DNA of 64,000 nt from Rothia sp. HMSC078H08 (GCF_001808955.1 NZ_KV795243.1:11038-75037), one strand, 5' to 3'. Shown: positions 35,320-45,250, counted from the stretch's first letter. A program made the numbers and translations. Notes: generated by a model not told the origin, from the letters alone.

Positions 35320-36264
35320 GTGGTGGAGCATAGCGAAGCACCGAAAAACCCTCAGAACCCAACCGAGAAGAGTGATAGCGAGTATCAGCCCCTGTGGGAT
35401 ATGGATCAGCCCGCACCCGAATACTCGGCTTTGCTTCTTCACGGAACGCCGGTTCCCGCACCGACCGGGGGTATTCCCGAGCCGGTGAAGGAGGTCATGG
35501 AAATACAGAAGGCTCATTCTGCATCCGCGTCTGCTGGCCCATCGGTTCCTACAACACCTGATTCTGCAGTGCCCGCTCCTGCAGCGTCTATTCTGCCGGT
35601 TTCTGCTCCTGCGCCCTCTGTGCAGGCTGCGTACTTTTTCCCTTCGGCGACGGGTCACCCGGTGCTGAACCGGCCGCTGTATGGCCGCCCGGGCCCCACG
35701 ATGCGCCGCATGTCCCCCATGGGCACGGATGCTGGCGCATCTGCACACCGGCAGGTGCCGACCGCTTTTCCTGCCTGGATGGATGAGAAAGTAGTCGGTA
35801 CTCCGCGACCTATCGGGTATATCTCAGCAACCCCACTTGCGGGCAAGGTGCGCGGATCAGACCTGTGGAAGAAGGCCTGGCCTGAGCTCATTGCCCTCTT
35901 CTTCGTGGGTGTGGTGTTAAATCCCCTGACTTATCTTCTGTTGGCTACCGTTACAGGGGACCCTCAGATCGGTGGGTATGTCTTCTACTACTTCTTGATG
36001 CTTTCTCTGCTGACGATGGGTCTTCCCATGTTCTTGTGGGGTGGGGCACTGTTTTTTGCGCTAGTCCGAGTTAGCCGAAAGTACCGGGCACTGAAGTGGG
36101 AGGCTATGCCGCTTGGGTCGTTCTGGTTCTATCTGGTGTACGACCGTCTGCCCAAGAACACCGAGGAAATGCAGGGAATCCTGGGCGCAACGTCTTCGAT
36201 GTCCTCTGCGGCGGTTGCTCCTACCCCTGCGCCGCCGAACTCACATATGGGCGGCGCATCATGA
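35320..36264 (+). CDS. Membrane protein, member 3 of the paralogous family
   Basis: The start at GTG 35320 fits GGAGGAGG at 35307-35314; a TTG at 35305 would overlap that site. The 314-residue protein has an N-terminal motif YQPLWDMDQPAPEY shared with member 5, a long Pro/Ala/Ser linker, then YGRPGPTMRRMS, IGYISATPL, helix FFVGVVLNPLTYLL, a second helix and FWFYLVYDRLPKN at the C-terminal side. It lies 116 bases after member 2 and overlaps member 4 by ATGA. Confidence 0.75.
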   Translation: MVEHSEAPKNPQNPTEKSDSEYQPLWDMDQPAPEYSALLLHGTPVPAPTGGIPEPVKEVMEIQKAHSASASAGPSVPTTPDSAVPAPAASILPVSAPAPSVQAAYFFPSATGHPVLNRPLYGRPGPTMRRMSPMGTDAGASAHRQVPTAFPAWMDEKVVGTPRPIGYISATPLAGKVRGSDLWKKAWPELIALFFVGVVLNPLTYLLLATVTGDPQIGGYVFYYFLMLSLLTMGLPMFLWGGALFFALVRVSRKYRALKWEAMPLGSFWFYLVYDRLPKNTEEMQGILGATSSMSSAAVAPTPAPPNSHMGGAS

Positions 36265-36923
36265 CCGGCGGAGCGCAGGCGCAGACCCCGCAATGGCGTA
36301 TGGATTCCTTCACCGTTGATGCCGCCCTGCCTGTGGCGACGGAACCTGTCTACGGTATTCCCGACCCAAGTCTGCAGCCCATGCAACTACTGAGTGCGCT
36401 GTCGAAGGATGCCGGACCCACGCAGGTGGCTTCCGTGCGCTGGCAGAATCAGCCCGGCACCGCGACGGCTCTGTCTGAACCGGCTCTGTCAGCACCGGGG
36501 GAAGACACCGGCGAAGCTCGGGTTGTTGGCTACATCCCCGCAAGTACACCGGAGGCCACCGTTGATTGGGCTAAGGCTCGTCTCGGGTACATGTGGTGGC
36601 TGGTTTTGTGTGTGGTGTTGCAGGTGATTAACCCGTTCCTTGTGCTACCCCTGCTGTACATGGTGAATGAGCGGGTTGCCGGGGAGGTTCTTGGCGCCTA
36701 TTTCTTTGTCTGGCTGTATTCGTTTTTTACGGTGCCCTTTATCTGGCTTGGCTTGATGATTTATTCGCTGGTGAAGCTCTCGCAGAAGCGGCGGGAGGCG
36801 GTAGCGAGGGCAACGACGTACGGTGCGTTCTGGTACCACCCGGTGTACGACCGCACCCTGCAGGAGGGTGCCCACCCGGACGAAGCGGGGGAGCCCGAGG
36901 GAGTGTCAGTGCCGGCGGAGTAG
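36261..36923 (+). CDS. Membrane protein, member 4 of the paralogous family
   Basis: The start at 36261 uses the ATGA overlap with member 3; longer frames upstream run inside member 3 and are unlikely. The 220-residue protein shows VYGIPDPSLQPMQL, VVGYIPASTP, helix LQVINPFLVLPLL, a second helix (FFTVPFIWLGLMIYSLVKL) and FWYHPVYDRTLQ. It ends the predicted operon 33759-36923; a terminator follows at 36965. Confidence 0.75.
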   Translation: MTGGAQAQTPQWRMDSFTVDAALPVATEPVYGIPDPSLQPMQLLSALSKDAGPTQVASVRWQNQPGTATALSEPALSAPGEDTGEARVVGYIPASTPEATVDWAKARLGYMWWLVLCVVLQVINPFLVLPLLYMVNERVAGEVLGAYFFVWLYSFFTVPFIWLGLMIYSLVKLSQKRREAVARATTYGAFWYHPVYDRTLQEGAHPDEAGEPEGVSVPAE

Positions 36924-36964
36924 CTTCCCGCAAATGCCCCCAGTAGACCCCTGGTAACGTTGAA

Positions 36965-37013
36965 CCCCCGGCAGTGTTAACACGTGCGTGTTGGCGCTTG
37001 TCGGGGGCTTTTT
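36965..37013 (+). terminator. Terminator after the four-gene operon
   Basis: An imperfect long stem with CCCCCG (36965-36970) pairing CGGGGG (37002-37007) and inner AACAC/GTGTT pairing, followed by CTTTTT. Confidence 0.7.
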
Positions 37014-37108
37014 CTCAGCTTTTATCAGGCAGGTTTCAAGGGACTGCCCAGCGCCCGCTGGTACGGTGGTGCCACTAGGAGTATGTCTGGTAAGCGAAGG
37101 AGACGACC

Positions 37109-38278
37109 ATGGCAGACCGCCCCACTGAAAAGAAGGAAACTGCAAAGAAGGACGAGGCGTACCAGCCCCTCTGGGACACCGACCAGTCCGTCCCGGAATA
37201 CATGACGCTACTCATGGGCGAGCAGACGCAGAAAAATGAAGACGCTGAGCTATATGAAGAATCCGACGACGAAGAGCTAGAACACCCCGACCCCGATTAT
37301 GAATACGTCTACCCGGGTGCCCCCAAGCGCTACGACTCCGCGCGGAAAGACTCAGAAGACGAACCCGAAGACTCTCATGACACCGACAAAATCGACGAGC
37401 CGGAAGACACCTCAGAAGATACCTCAGAAGACACCCCGGAAGATACTCACGAATCTCGCAAGGACGACGAGGCGAACCACCCGGTAGCGCTCGCCTCCAC
37501 TGAACAGGCTCAGCAAGAGCAGACTCAGGCAACGCACGCCTACGGCGAGTACGTTCGGCTGGAACACCTCGGTCTGCAACCGGGCGCTATTCTGCCGGTC
37601 ATCCCCGACCCGCTCTTCGGCACCCCCGACTCAAAACTCATCGAAATGCGCCTACTGGACCGCTCCCACGACGAGTCCGCACCCATGCAGGCGTGCGCTG
37701 CCCACCTGAACCCGGTCAAGAATGAGGAGAACCCCACCTCGCGGGCGGCAATGATCCAGCCGGTAGGCTACGTTCCCATCAATAATCCGTTTGCTGGCTC
37801 CAACATTGAAGAGATCGAGAGTCAGCGCACATTCTGGAAGACCGTGCTTATTGTCCTGCTGATACTGAACCCGTTTGTGCTGGTTCCTCTGGTGAGTATG
37901 TTCGATAGTAGTGCTGGCATGTCGATGCTGCTCTTCTTCATCACTATCGGCGTGGGATCGTTGTTTGTGGTGCCGATCCTATGGATTGTGGGTATTGTTC
38001 AGGCGGTGAAGCGTAAGAATCAGCTGAGGGAACTCCTCCAGAAAATAGAGACGGCACATGCCGAGTTCTGGTACTACCTCGTGTACAACCGCCTGCCGGA
38101 CGGCTACACGGGCGTCAATGGCTTCACGAAGGAAGAAGAGGATTCTTTCTCGGTGTACGAGTTTCTGAAAAAGCAAGAACACGCAAAGCTACACGAGGCC
38201 GCCGCACAGCGCGAGGCTGCCGCACTACATAAGCCCGCCGCGCATCCTGCGCTCGCTGATGAAGAGAAACAGGACTAA
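37109..38278 (+). CDS. Membrane protein, member 5 of the paralogous family, with long acidic region
   Basis: The 389-residue protein starts MADRPTEKKE, shares YQPLWDTDQSVPEYMTLLM with member 3, and has a very acidic Glu/Asp/Thr/Ser stretch with EDTSEDTSEDTPEDTHE repeats (about 85-130). Then come LFGTPDSKLIEMRLLD, VGYVPINNP, helix LLILNPFVLVPLV, a second helix and FWYYLVYNRLPDG. The C-terminal tail is Ala/His/Lys-rich. It has its own upstream region after the 36965 terminator. Function is unknown; topology suggests cytosolic N- and C-termini around a two-helix hairpin. Confidence 0.75.
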   Translation: MADRPTEKKETAKKDEAYQPLWDTDQSVPEYMTLLMGEQTQKNEDAELYEESDDEELEHPDPDYEYVYPGAPKRYDSARKDSEDEPEDSHDTDKIDEPEDTSEDTSEDTPEDTHESRKDDEANHPVALASTEQAQQEQTQATHAYGEYVRLEHLGLQPGAILPVIPDPLFGTPDSKLIEMRLLDRSHDESAPMQACAAHLNPVKNEENPTSRAAMIQPVGYVPINNPFAGSNIEEIESQRTFWKTVLIVLLILNPFVLVPLVSMFDSSAGMSMLLFFITIGVGSLFVVPILWIVGIVQAVKRKNQLRELLQKIETAHAEFWYYLVYNRLPDGYTGVNGFTKEEEDSFSVYEFLKKQEHAKLHEAAAQREAAALHKPAAHPALADEEKQD

Positions 38279-38305
38279 CCTCGGCCAGCCCACACCGTAT
38301 AACGA

Positions 38306-38356
38306 CCTGCCCCTCCACGTACGTAACACCGCGTGGAGGGGCAGGGGCGTCTTTTT
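38306..38356 (+). terminator. Strong intrinsic terminator
   Basis: A perfect 14-bp stem (38306-38319 with 38332-38345) followed by GGCGTCTTTTT, directly after member 5. Confidence 0.85.
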
Positions 38357-38554
38357 GTGTCATATTCGGGTTTCTTCGCCTGCTGTCCGGCGAGGGTTAA
38401 TATTCCATTTACCTTGCCTTGATAGGGTGAAACCATCACGAGCGTTGCGACCAAGTAGAGCGAGGCGGGCACCCTCCGAGAACGGCGAGTTAGCCTGCCG
38501 CCGCACCTCAACGATTAGCTGTATCCACTCATCGATAGATTAAGGAAAAGAACG

Positions 38555-39025
38555 ATGTCCCAGAACCCGAACCCTGAACAGTACAACCAGTACTCCCAGC
38601 AGGCACCCTCCTACTCGCAGGCGCCGGGTCAGCAGCCCAACGGTTACGTAGTCTCCTCCAAGGACGACCAGAACATGGCGATGCTCGCGCACCTGGCTTC
38701 TGCAATTCTGTCTCTGCTGTCCTTCGCATCCGCAAGTATTCTCGCGCCGCTGGTCATGTGGTTCATCTACAAGGACAAGCCCGGTTACTCCTTCACTAAG
38801 GAAGCATCCCGCCGCGCGTTCAACTTCAACTTCTCCCTGTGGGTCATCAGCATGGCTTCCTGGCTGCTGATTATTCTGACCTTCGGCATCCTGGGCATCA
38901 TCCTGTGGGTCGTCCCGATGGTTGTGGCTATCCTGATGGTTATCTTCCACAGCCTGGCTGCTCTGGCCGCAAACCGCGGTGAGCAGTACACCTACCCGAT
39001 GACCTTCATCGAGATCATCAAGTAG
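38555..39025 (+). CDS. DUF4870-family membrane protein
   Basis: The 156-residue protein begins with a Gln/Asn/Pro/Tyr-rich tail (about 1-40), followed by the DUF4870 pattern: MLAHLASAILSLLS, APLVMWFIYKDKPGYSF, EASRRAFNFNFSL and a final helix pair. Three or four helices are predicted. The family is common and of unknown function. A terminator follows at 39049. Confidence 0.85.
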   Translation: MSQNPNPEQYNQYSQQAPSYSQAPGQQPNGYVVSSKDDQNMAMLAHLASAILSLLSFASASILAPLVMWFIYKDKPGYSFTKEASRRAFNFNFSLWVISMASWLLIILTFGILGIILWVVPMVVAILMVIFHSLAALAANRGEQYTYPMTFIEIIK

Positions 39026-39048
39026 TCTTCATAAGCTCATACCGGTAG

Positions 39049-39077
39049 CGCCCCCGTCCAAATATCGGATGGGGGCG
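39049..39077 (+). terminator. Terminator after the DUF4870 gene
   Basis: Arms 39049-39059 and 39067-39077 pair over 11 bp with one wobble; the T run is short. Confidence 0.6.
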
Positions 39078-39261
39078 TTGCCGTGCCCGGTGAGGCTCAC
39101 CGGCACCGTATCCGGCACGCCTACCGCCCCGTCACACGGGACTTAAAGGGGCGGGCACGGTATCATTAGAAGAGGTGTGCCTACCCGGATCATGAGGCGG
39201 TAGGTCGCCGCCGCGCCGTGAAATCCGGTGCGTATCTTCAAGGCTTTCAAGGAGCACAAAA

Positions 39262-40554
39262 ATGTCAGCTGTCGTGATTGTGGGCGCCCAGTGGGGCGAT
39301 GAGGGTAAGGGTAAGGCAACCGACCTGCTCGGCCCCCGCGTAGACTACGTGGTCAAGCCCAACGGCGGTAACAACGCCGGTCACACCGTGGTGGTGAACG
39401 GCCAGAAGTTTGAGCTGAAGCTGCTGCCCGCGGGTATTCTGAGCGATAACGCCGTCCCCGTGATTGGTAACGGCGTGGTTGTTAACCCCGAGGCTCTTTT
39501 CGCTGAGATTGACGGCCTTGAGGCCCGCGGCGCTGACACCTCCCGCCTGAAGATTTCCGCTAACGCACACCTGGTCGCACCCTACCACCAGACCATGGAC
39601 AAGGTGACTGAGCGTTTCCTCGGCAAGCGCGCTATCGGCACCACCGGCCGCGGTATCGGCCCGACCTACATGGATAAGGTTGGCCGCCTCGGCATCCGTG
39701 TTCAGGACATCCTGGACGAGTCGATCCTGCGTCAGAAGGTTGAAGGCGCACTGCGCCAGAAGAACGAACTGCTGGTGAAGGTCTACAACCGCCGCCACGT
39801 TGAGGTTGACGAGATCGTTGAGTACTTCATGTCTTACGCTGAGCGTCTGAAGCCGATGATTGTGGACACCACCCAGCTGCTGAACAAGGCACTGGACGAG
39901 GGTAAGACCCTGCTGATGGAGGGCGGCCAGGCAACCTTCCTGGACGTTGACCACGGCACCTACCCGTTCGTGACCTCCTCCAACCCGACCTCCGGCGGCG
40001 CGTGCGTCGGTTCGGGGGTGGGCCCGACCCGCATCTCCCGTGTGATTGGTATTCAGAAGGCGTACACCACTCGCGTGGGTGCTGGCCCCTTCCCGACTGA
40101 GCTGTTCGATGAGATGGGCGAGTTCCTGCGCACCACCGGCGGCGAGTTCGGCGTGAACACTGGCCGCCCGCGTCGTTGCGGCTGGTACGACGCCGTGCTG
40201 GCGCGTCAGGCTGTGCGCATCAACGGTTTCACCGACCTGTTCATCACCAAGCTGGACGTGCTGACTGGCCTGGATAAGATCCCGGTCTGCGTGGCTTACG
40301 ACGTTGACGGTGTGCGCCACGACGAGATGCCGATGACTCAGACCGAGTTCCACCACGCTAAGCCGATTTTCGAGTACTACGATGGCTGGACCGAGAACAT
40401 TTCGGATGCGAAGAGCCTGGATGAGCTGCCCGAGAACGCCCGCAAGTACGTGCTGAAGCTGGAAGAGATTTCTGGCTGCCGTATCTCTGCGATTGGTGTG
40501 GGCCCGGACCGCGACCAGACCATCGTGGTCCGCGACCTCATCAACGAAGACTAA
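39262..40554 (+). CDS. purA: Adenylosuccinate synthetase
   Basis: PurA joins IMP and aspartate using GTP, the first committed step to AMP. The 430-residue protein has the N-terminal GTP-binding motif [25 protein letters not shown], the family signature block [16 protein letters not shown], and the Arg-rich [13 protein letters not shown]. Length is normal. AAGGAG lies just before the ATG. The gene stands alone between terminators at 39049 and 40575. Confidence 0.97.
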   Translation: MSAVVIVGAQWGDEGKGKATDLLGPRVDYVVKPNGGNNAGHTVVVNGQKFELKLLPAGILSDNAVPVIGNGVVVNPEALFAEIDGLEARGADTSRLKISANAHLVAPYHQTMDKVTERFLGKRAIGTTGRGIGPTYMDKVGRLGIRVQDILDESILRQKVEGALRQKNELLVKVYNRRHVEVDEIVEYFMSYAERLKPMIVDTTQLLNKALDEGKTLLMEGGQATFLDVDHGTYPFVTSSNPTSGGACVGSGVGPTRISRVIGIQKAYTTRVGAGPFPTELFDEMGEFLRTTGGEFGVNTGRPRRCGWYDAVLARQAVRINGFTDLFITKLDVLTGLDKIPVCVAYDVDGVRHDEMPMTQTEFHHAKPIFEYYDGWTENISDAKSLDELPENARKYVLKLEEISGCRISAIGVGPDRDQTIVVRDLINED

Positions 40555-40574
40555 GCGCAATAGCTCAATACGTG

Positions 40575-40618
40575 AAAGCCCCCGGAAGGTGCCTGCACGG
40601 TACCGGCCGGGGGCTTTT
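40575..40618 (+). terminator. Terminator of purA
   Basis: Arms 40575-40585 and 40607-40617 (AAAGCCCCCGG/CCGGGGGCTTT) followed by TTTT. Confidence 0.85.
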
Positions 40619-40723
40619 CCATGCCAGGTGCACACGCGGTGCACATGACCAGGCGGGGCGTGTGCCGTATGCTGGAAAGAGCGCCCACACACGTGGCGCC
40701 AAAGCGTTCAGAGGAGAAAAACG

Positions 40724-41749
40724 ATGTCCTATATCACCGGAGCTATCTACCCGAGCTCGGACCGCCCTCAGCTGGGTGCCACCGAGGAAGAAACCCTCCG
40801 CGCCTACGCGGACGAGAACACCGCCGTAGCCCTCGGATACGCCAACCCCGACATCCACGAACTACACGCCCTGCAAAAAACCTTCAACCTGCACGAACTC
40901 GCCATCGAAGACGCCGGACGAGGCCACCAGCGCGCCAAACTAGAACGATACGGCGACTCCCTCTTCACCGTCATCCGCCCCGCCATCTACCTCGACAAAG
41001 AAGAAGAAGTGCGCCTCAGCGAACTGCACCTCTTCACCGGCCCCCGCTACACCCTCGCACTCGTTCGCGACGAACAGCGCATCAACGACAAGTTCAACCT
41101 GCTCTACGCCACCCCCGATGCATCCCCCGCCCGACTGCTGCACCGCATCCTCGACAGCACCGTCGACAGGTACGCCCCCGTGCTCGAGGGACTCGAGAAC
41201 GACAACGACGAGATTGAAGACATCCTGTTCTCCGCGCACGACCGCCAAGACGCCAACTCCCTGGCGCAGCGCATATACGAGCTACTCAACCAGGTGATTG
41301 ACTTTCAGCGAGCCTGCCGACCCCTCGAACCGATGATGGGTCGCATCATTGAAGGCCTACGCACCGGCGCGCTCGACCCGTCCCCCTACCCGGGCGCGAG
41401 CCAGGGCGAGGTTGAAGACGAGGCCGTGGAACTTGCCCGCCAGTTCCGTAATGTGCTCGACCACGTGGTGCACACGAAGGAACGCCTTGAGGATCTTCGT
41501 AGCTCCCTCGAAAACGCCCTGCGCGTGCACGACACCCTGCTCGGTCAGCAACAGAACGACGACACCAAGAAAATTTCCGCCTATGCGGCGCTACTCATGG
41601 TGCCCACCATTGTTGGCTCGGTGTACGGCATGAACTTTGAGGTCATGCCCGAGCTCAAGTGGGAGTTCGGCTACCCGGCGGCCCTGCTGCTGATGCTGGT
41701 CTCCTGTCTGCTCCTCTACTGGTTCTTCAAGAAGAATAAGTGGCTCTAA
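40724..41749 (+). CDS. corA: CorA-family divalent metal ion channel
   Basis: The 341-residue protein has a large soluble N-terminal domain, a long helix (about 200-285) and two C-terminal membrane helices. The selectivity motif is YGMNFEVMPEL near residue 300, between them, and a basic end KKNKWL follows the last helix. This is the standard CorA pentameric magnesium/cobalt channel layout. GAGGAG lies upstream of the ATG. Some homologues move zinc or act in efflux, so the ion is inferred. Confidence 0.92.
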   Translation: MSYITGAIYPSSDRPQLGATEEETLRAYADENTAVALGYANPDIHELHALQKTFNLHELAIEDAGRGHQRAKLERYGDSLFTVIRPAIYLDKEEEVRLSELHLFTGPRYTLALVRDEQRINDKFNLLYATPDASPARLLHRILDSTVDRYAPVLEGLENDNDEIEDILFSAHDRQDANSLAQRIYELLNQVIDFQRACRPLEPMMGRIIEGLRTGALDPSPYPGASQGEVEDEAVELARQFRNVLDHVVHTKERLEDLRSSLENALRVHDTLLGQQQNDDTKKISAYAALLMVPTIVGSVYGMNFEVMPELKWEFGYPAALLLMLVSCLLLYWFFKKNKWL

Positions 41750-41815
41750 CAGTCCACAAAACGCCACTGGCTAGGCCTTTAAACGCGTATGCCGCGTAGG
41801 GCATACACACATGCC

Positions 41816-42499
41816 TTACGCGGCGCGGTCGTACTGTGCGCGCATTGCGCGGCGGCAATCGCGGCGCTCGCGCTTGAACTTCTTACACACAGCCTCCGAA
41901 TCGGCAAACATGTAGAAGTCCTCCTGCTCAGCCGACAGACCCAAAGTCGACAGCTCAACCATCGTGAGCATTGCGTAGAACGTCTTGCGGCGCAGCTCAA
42001 AATTGCAGGCACCCGGAGCTGACTCCACCGCGAATACCGCATCGGTGCACTCCAGAGAACGCATGGCCCAGTGCTTGACCCACAGGTCACCATTGACCGG
42101 GCTCACGCCCATGCCGGTCAGCGCCAGACCGGTACCCTGCACACGCTCAAAGCGCAGGCACATCTCCAAGTCCTTTTCCAGGGGGAACACGAACAGCAGA
42201 GCGTTCTGCGCCGCCGCACGCAGCTCAGCCAGGTTCGCCTCGTAACCGGAAGCACCCTGAGTCAGGTGACGCATCACGCGGCCCATCGTCGAAGAGGCCG
42301 GCGCGGTGCGGAAGCACGAACCGTCAGCCACCAGCTGCTCCAGAACGCCGCGGAGCTCCTCCACGTTGAAACGCTCCATACGGACGATGGTGCCCGCCTG
42401 CATCAGCAGGTTGAACTCTGCATCACGGCACAGCTGCTCATCGGCGGTGCAGGAAATCTCTGCGTTTGCGTACTGGCTCTCGTGAGTGGTGTTGTCCAT
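41816..42499 (-). CDS. Conserved-looking protein of unknown function
   Basis: The 227-residue protein has no signal peptide or membrane helix. It is mainly helical with several Cys (CTADEQLC, GSCF, MCLRF, LECTD, GACNF) and a basic end KKFKRERRDCRRAMRAQY. GGAAGGA precedes the ATG. The codon use is host-like, and I recognise no family or catalytic motif. Confidence 0.7.
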   Translation of the reverse strand: MDNTTHESQYANAEISCTADEQLCRDAEFNLLMQAGTIVRMERFNVEELRGVLEQLVADGSCFRTAPASSTMGRVMRHLTQGASGYEANLAELRAAAQNALLFVFPLEKDLEMCLRFERVQGTGLALTGMGVSPVNGDLWVKHWAMRSLECTDAVFAVESAPGACNFELRRKTFYAMLTMVELSTLGLSAEQEDFYMFADSEAVCKKFKRERRDCRRAMRAQYDRAA

Positions 42500-42727
42500 G
42501 ACCGTTCCTTCCGTAGATGCTGAATCAACCTAGCGGCAACACCGCAGGAGACGGTGTGCCCGGTTGGAAGGATCGTCCCTTCCAACACCTACACTCTATG
42601 AGCGACCCCTGACACGATAAGCAGTTTTTAATCTACCCCGGGGTAAAACTGGGAAAATTCTGAAAAATTCTGAAGCCGCCCGCGAAACCCAGTGAAACCG
42701 CTCATGAAACCTAGCGAAACAGAGAAA

Positions 42728-42759
42728 ACCGGGTGCCCCCACAGTCGGGAACACCCGGT
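42728..42759 (-). terminator. Terminator of the siderophore permease operon
   Basis: On the minus strand ACCGGGTG (42752-42759) pairs with CACCCGGT (42728-42735) and is followed by TTTTCTCT. Confidence 0.7.
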
Positions 42760-42785
42760 CACTCATACGGAGTAAGACGGCGCAA

Positions 42786-43838
42786 CTAGCGCTGACGGTA
42801 CAGCAACCACAGCATATACACGCCACCCAACGCGCCCGTCACCAGGCCCACCGGAATCTGGAACGGCGCCAACGCACGAGCCGACACAAAATCAGCCAGC
42901 ACCAAAATTACCGAACCCAGCAACGCCGAATGCCACATCGCCATACCCGGAGTGTTCCACAGGCGGCGCGCAATCTGCGGGGCAACCAGCGCCAAGAAAC
43001 CAATCGGGCCGGCAACAGAAATCGCCACAGCCACCAGGAGTACGGCGGCCGCCACCAGCATGTTCACGGTCCTCTTCACCGGCAGACCCAAACCCGCTGC
43101 CAAATCGTCGCCGAGCTCCAAGACGCGCAGGCGATGCGTCAGCATCAGCACCAGCGGAATAGCCACCAGCAGCAGCACTGCCTGCACCGACATCTGATTC
43201 CACGACAGCGCATTCAGCGAACCGTGCTGCCAGGTCTTCGCCGCCTCCGCCTTCTCCAAATCACCGCGCGTAATCAGGTAATCATTCACGGAACTGAGCA
43301 TCGCACTCACCGCAATACCAATCAGCACCATTTTCTGACCCATCGTTGCACCACCGCGCACACCCGCCAGAAGCATCACCACAGCCGCCGTCGCAAAACC
43401 GCCAATAATAGCGCCCAGGCCCATACCCACGCCGGTAGAACTCAACGACCCAATCAGCACCACAGACAGGGCACCGGTCGCCGAACCGACCGTGAAACCG
43501 ATAATATCCGGCGAACCCAGAGCATTACGGGAAACCGACTGAAAAATAGCGCCCGATAAGCCCAAAGCCGCACCCACCACCACGGCGGCAAGCATACGCG
43601 GCAGACGCTGATTCAACACCAGCTGACGCTCAATCTCCGTGCCCTCACCCTGAAAAATCAGGCGAAACACCTGATCAGGGCTCATCTGATAACTACCAAA
43701 CACCAGGGAGGCGACCGCCGCCACCACAAGCACCGCCACCACCAGCAGGGTACGTGGAATAGGGGTGCGGTAACGCCCCGGGATACGCACAGAATCGGCC
43801 ACAACAGACCCGGCTACAGAACGAGACACAACGCTCAC
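42786..43838 (-). CDS. FecCD-type iron-siderophore ABC permease (second subunit)
   Basis: The start at GTG 43838 has AGAGG at 43846-43850; the frame is open further upstream but overlaps the preceding gene and lacks a ribosome site. The 350-residue protein has about nine helices and family signatures: RLPRMLAAVVVGAALGLSGAIFQ, NALGSPDIIGF, and VAVAISVAGPIGFLALVAPQIARRL. It pairs with the permease at 43864 to form the channel of an iron-siderophore or haem importer. The usual neighbouring ATPase gene is absent. Confidence 0.92.
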   Translation of the reverse strand: MSVVSRSVAGSVVADSVRIPGRYRTPIPRTLLVVAVLVVAAVASLVFGSYQMSPDQVFRLIFQGEGTEIERQLVLNQRLPRMLAAVVVGAALGLSGAIFQSVSRNALGSPDIIGFTVGSATGALSVVLIGSLSSTGVGMGLGAIIGGFATAAVVMLLAGVRGGATMGQKMVLIGIAVSAMLSSVNDYLITRGDLEKAEAAKTWQHGSLNALSWNQMSVQAVLLLVAIPLVLMLTHRLRVLELGDDLAAGLGLPVKRTVNMLVAAAVLLVAVAISVAGPIGFLALVAPQIARRLWNTPGMAMWHSALLGSVILVLADFVSARALAPFQIPVGLVTGALGGVYMLWLLYRQR

Positions 43839-43863
43839 AATAAAACCTCTCAGAAACCGGGGC

Positions 43864-45135
43864 CTACAAACCAGATACGCCAGTCGAACCAGACGAACCA
43901 CGTGCAACAGGGCGCTGAGCACGATGCGGACCGTGCTCCGACACATGAGCCGGACCCGACTCATCGTGCGCCTGCGCCTTCGAACCCATGCGGCCCTTCT
44001 TCGCACCGCGCGCACCGGTGCTCAAACGCAGCACCAGAACCATCAGCACCGGGGCACCAATAAAGGCGGTCACAATACCCACCTCAAGCTCACTCGGCAT
44101 CACCAGAACGCGACCCAGAATATCGGAGGCAAGTACCAACACCGGGCCGTACACCAGCGACAGCGGCAGCACGCGCGCAATGTCGGAACCCACTAGCAGA
44201 CGCACCACATGCGGCACGACCAGACCCACAAAACCAATCGGGCCCGCAACCGCAGTCGCTGCACCGCACAGCGCCATAATCGCAATAATCGTCGCGCCAC
44301 GCACCATCGTCACCGGCACGCCCAAGCCGGCTGCCGCATCCTCACCGAGTGCCAGGGCACGCAGAGGACCGATCAGCATGAACGACAGCACCAAACCCAA
44401 CGCAACAAAGGGCAGCGCAGACAGCACCTGCTCAAAGGTGCGGTTCTCCAGCGAACCCACCACCCAGAAACGGTGCGAATCAAAAGCCTTCGAATTAAAC
44501 ATCGTGATAATGCCGGTAATCGTGCCCAGGCAGGCATTCACCGCCACACCCGTCAGCACCAGACGCGCCGTCGAATCCAGGTTCGGTTTAGAATCCACCA
44601 GGCCCATGACGAACACCAGCGCCGCCGCCAGACCCGAACCGGCCAGCGCCAGCCAGAGCTGAACGAACGGGGACGACACCCCAAAAACGCCCACACCGAC
44701 CACCACGGAGGCGGCAGCACCCGAGTTCACACCCAGCAGACCCGGCTCAGCCAGCGGGTTACGGCTCAACGCCTGCATGAGCACACCCGACACCGCCAAC
44801 GCGGCACCCACCAGCAACGCCGCGGCGGTACGCGGGGCACGCTTCGCCCAAATCAGCTTCGACTCGATGGTGTTCGCCTCCGGGTGGAGGAAACCGTCAA
44901 TCGAGCGGTCCAGGGTGAACAGGCGCGAACCCACCGTAAACGACAGGGCGCAAAGCAGCACTAGCAGAACGCCGCCGATAATGAGCGCAACCGCCAGACG
45001 CGAGATAGACTTGCCACCCTGACCGCCAGAGGAGGCGCCAGATACGGCGTCCGAAGAAGCGGAGAGGGCACGAATTTTCGCCAGGGAAGCAGCGCTAACG
45101 GCGGGTCCGGAAGAGGGGGAGGTCTGTGGTGTCAT
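43864..45135 (-). CDS. FecCD-type iron-siderophore ABC permease (first subunit), with extended tails
   Basis: The 423-residue protein is longer than usual: a Ser/Ala-rich N-terminal tail (about 1-45) and a His/Gly/Ser-rich C-terminal tail (about 375-423) flank the FecCD core. Core signatures are RAPRTAAALLVGAALAVSG, NPLAEPGLLGVNSGA, GLGVPVTMVRGATI and AGPIGFVGLVVPHVVRLL. The ribosome site before the ATG at 45135 is weak. The two permeases are 25 bases apart and divergent from the binding-protein gene at 45250. The His-containing tail could bind metal, which is only an inference. Confidence 0.9.
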   Translation of the reverse strand: MTPQTSPSSGPAVSAASLAKIRALSASSDAVSGASSGGQGGKSISRLAVALIIGGVLLVLLCALSFTVGSRLFTLDRSIDGFLHPEANTIESKLIWAKRAPRTAAALLVGAALAVSGVLMQALSRNPLAEPGLLGVNSGAAASVVVGVGVFGVSSPFVQLWLALAGSGLAAALVFVMGLVDSKPNLDSTARLVLTGVAVNACLGTITGIITMFNSKAFDSHRFWVVGSLENRTFEQVLSALPFVALGLVLSFMLIGPLRALALGEDAAAGLGVPVTMVRGATIIAIMALCGAATAVAGPIGFVGLVVPHVVRLLVGSDIARVLPLSLVYGPVLVLASDILGRVLVMPSELEVGIVTAFIGAPVLMVLVLRLSTGARGAKKGRMGSKAQAHDESGPAHVSEHGPHRAQRPVARGSSGSTGVSGL

Positions 45136-45231
45136 AGGCTTTGGAGGTGGTGGGGGAGCGGTGTGCTTCCGTGCGGACGGAGGATGCTTAACGTATCAAT
45201 AGATAAGTATTAAGTATCGCATATGCATATA

Positions 45232-45250
45232 TGAGGTTATCCTAATAATA
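45232..45250 (+). promoter_or_regulatory. DtxR/IdeR-like iron box
   Basis: TGAGGTTATCCTAATAATA matches the known 19-bp DtxR/IdeR consensus at 13 positions by eye, including the AGGTTA half. It ends at the ATG of the binding-protein gene and covers a TATCCT hexamer (45238-45243) suitably placed for a leaderless transcript. A GATA-N9-TATC dyad lies nearby at 45202-45218. Repression by iron is the natural reading. Confidence 0.55.

Noticed and set aside
39265..40692. Long minus-strand frame opposite purA
   Set aside because: It is an antisense shadow of a strongly conserved purA gene and extends across the purA terminator.
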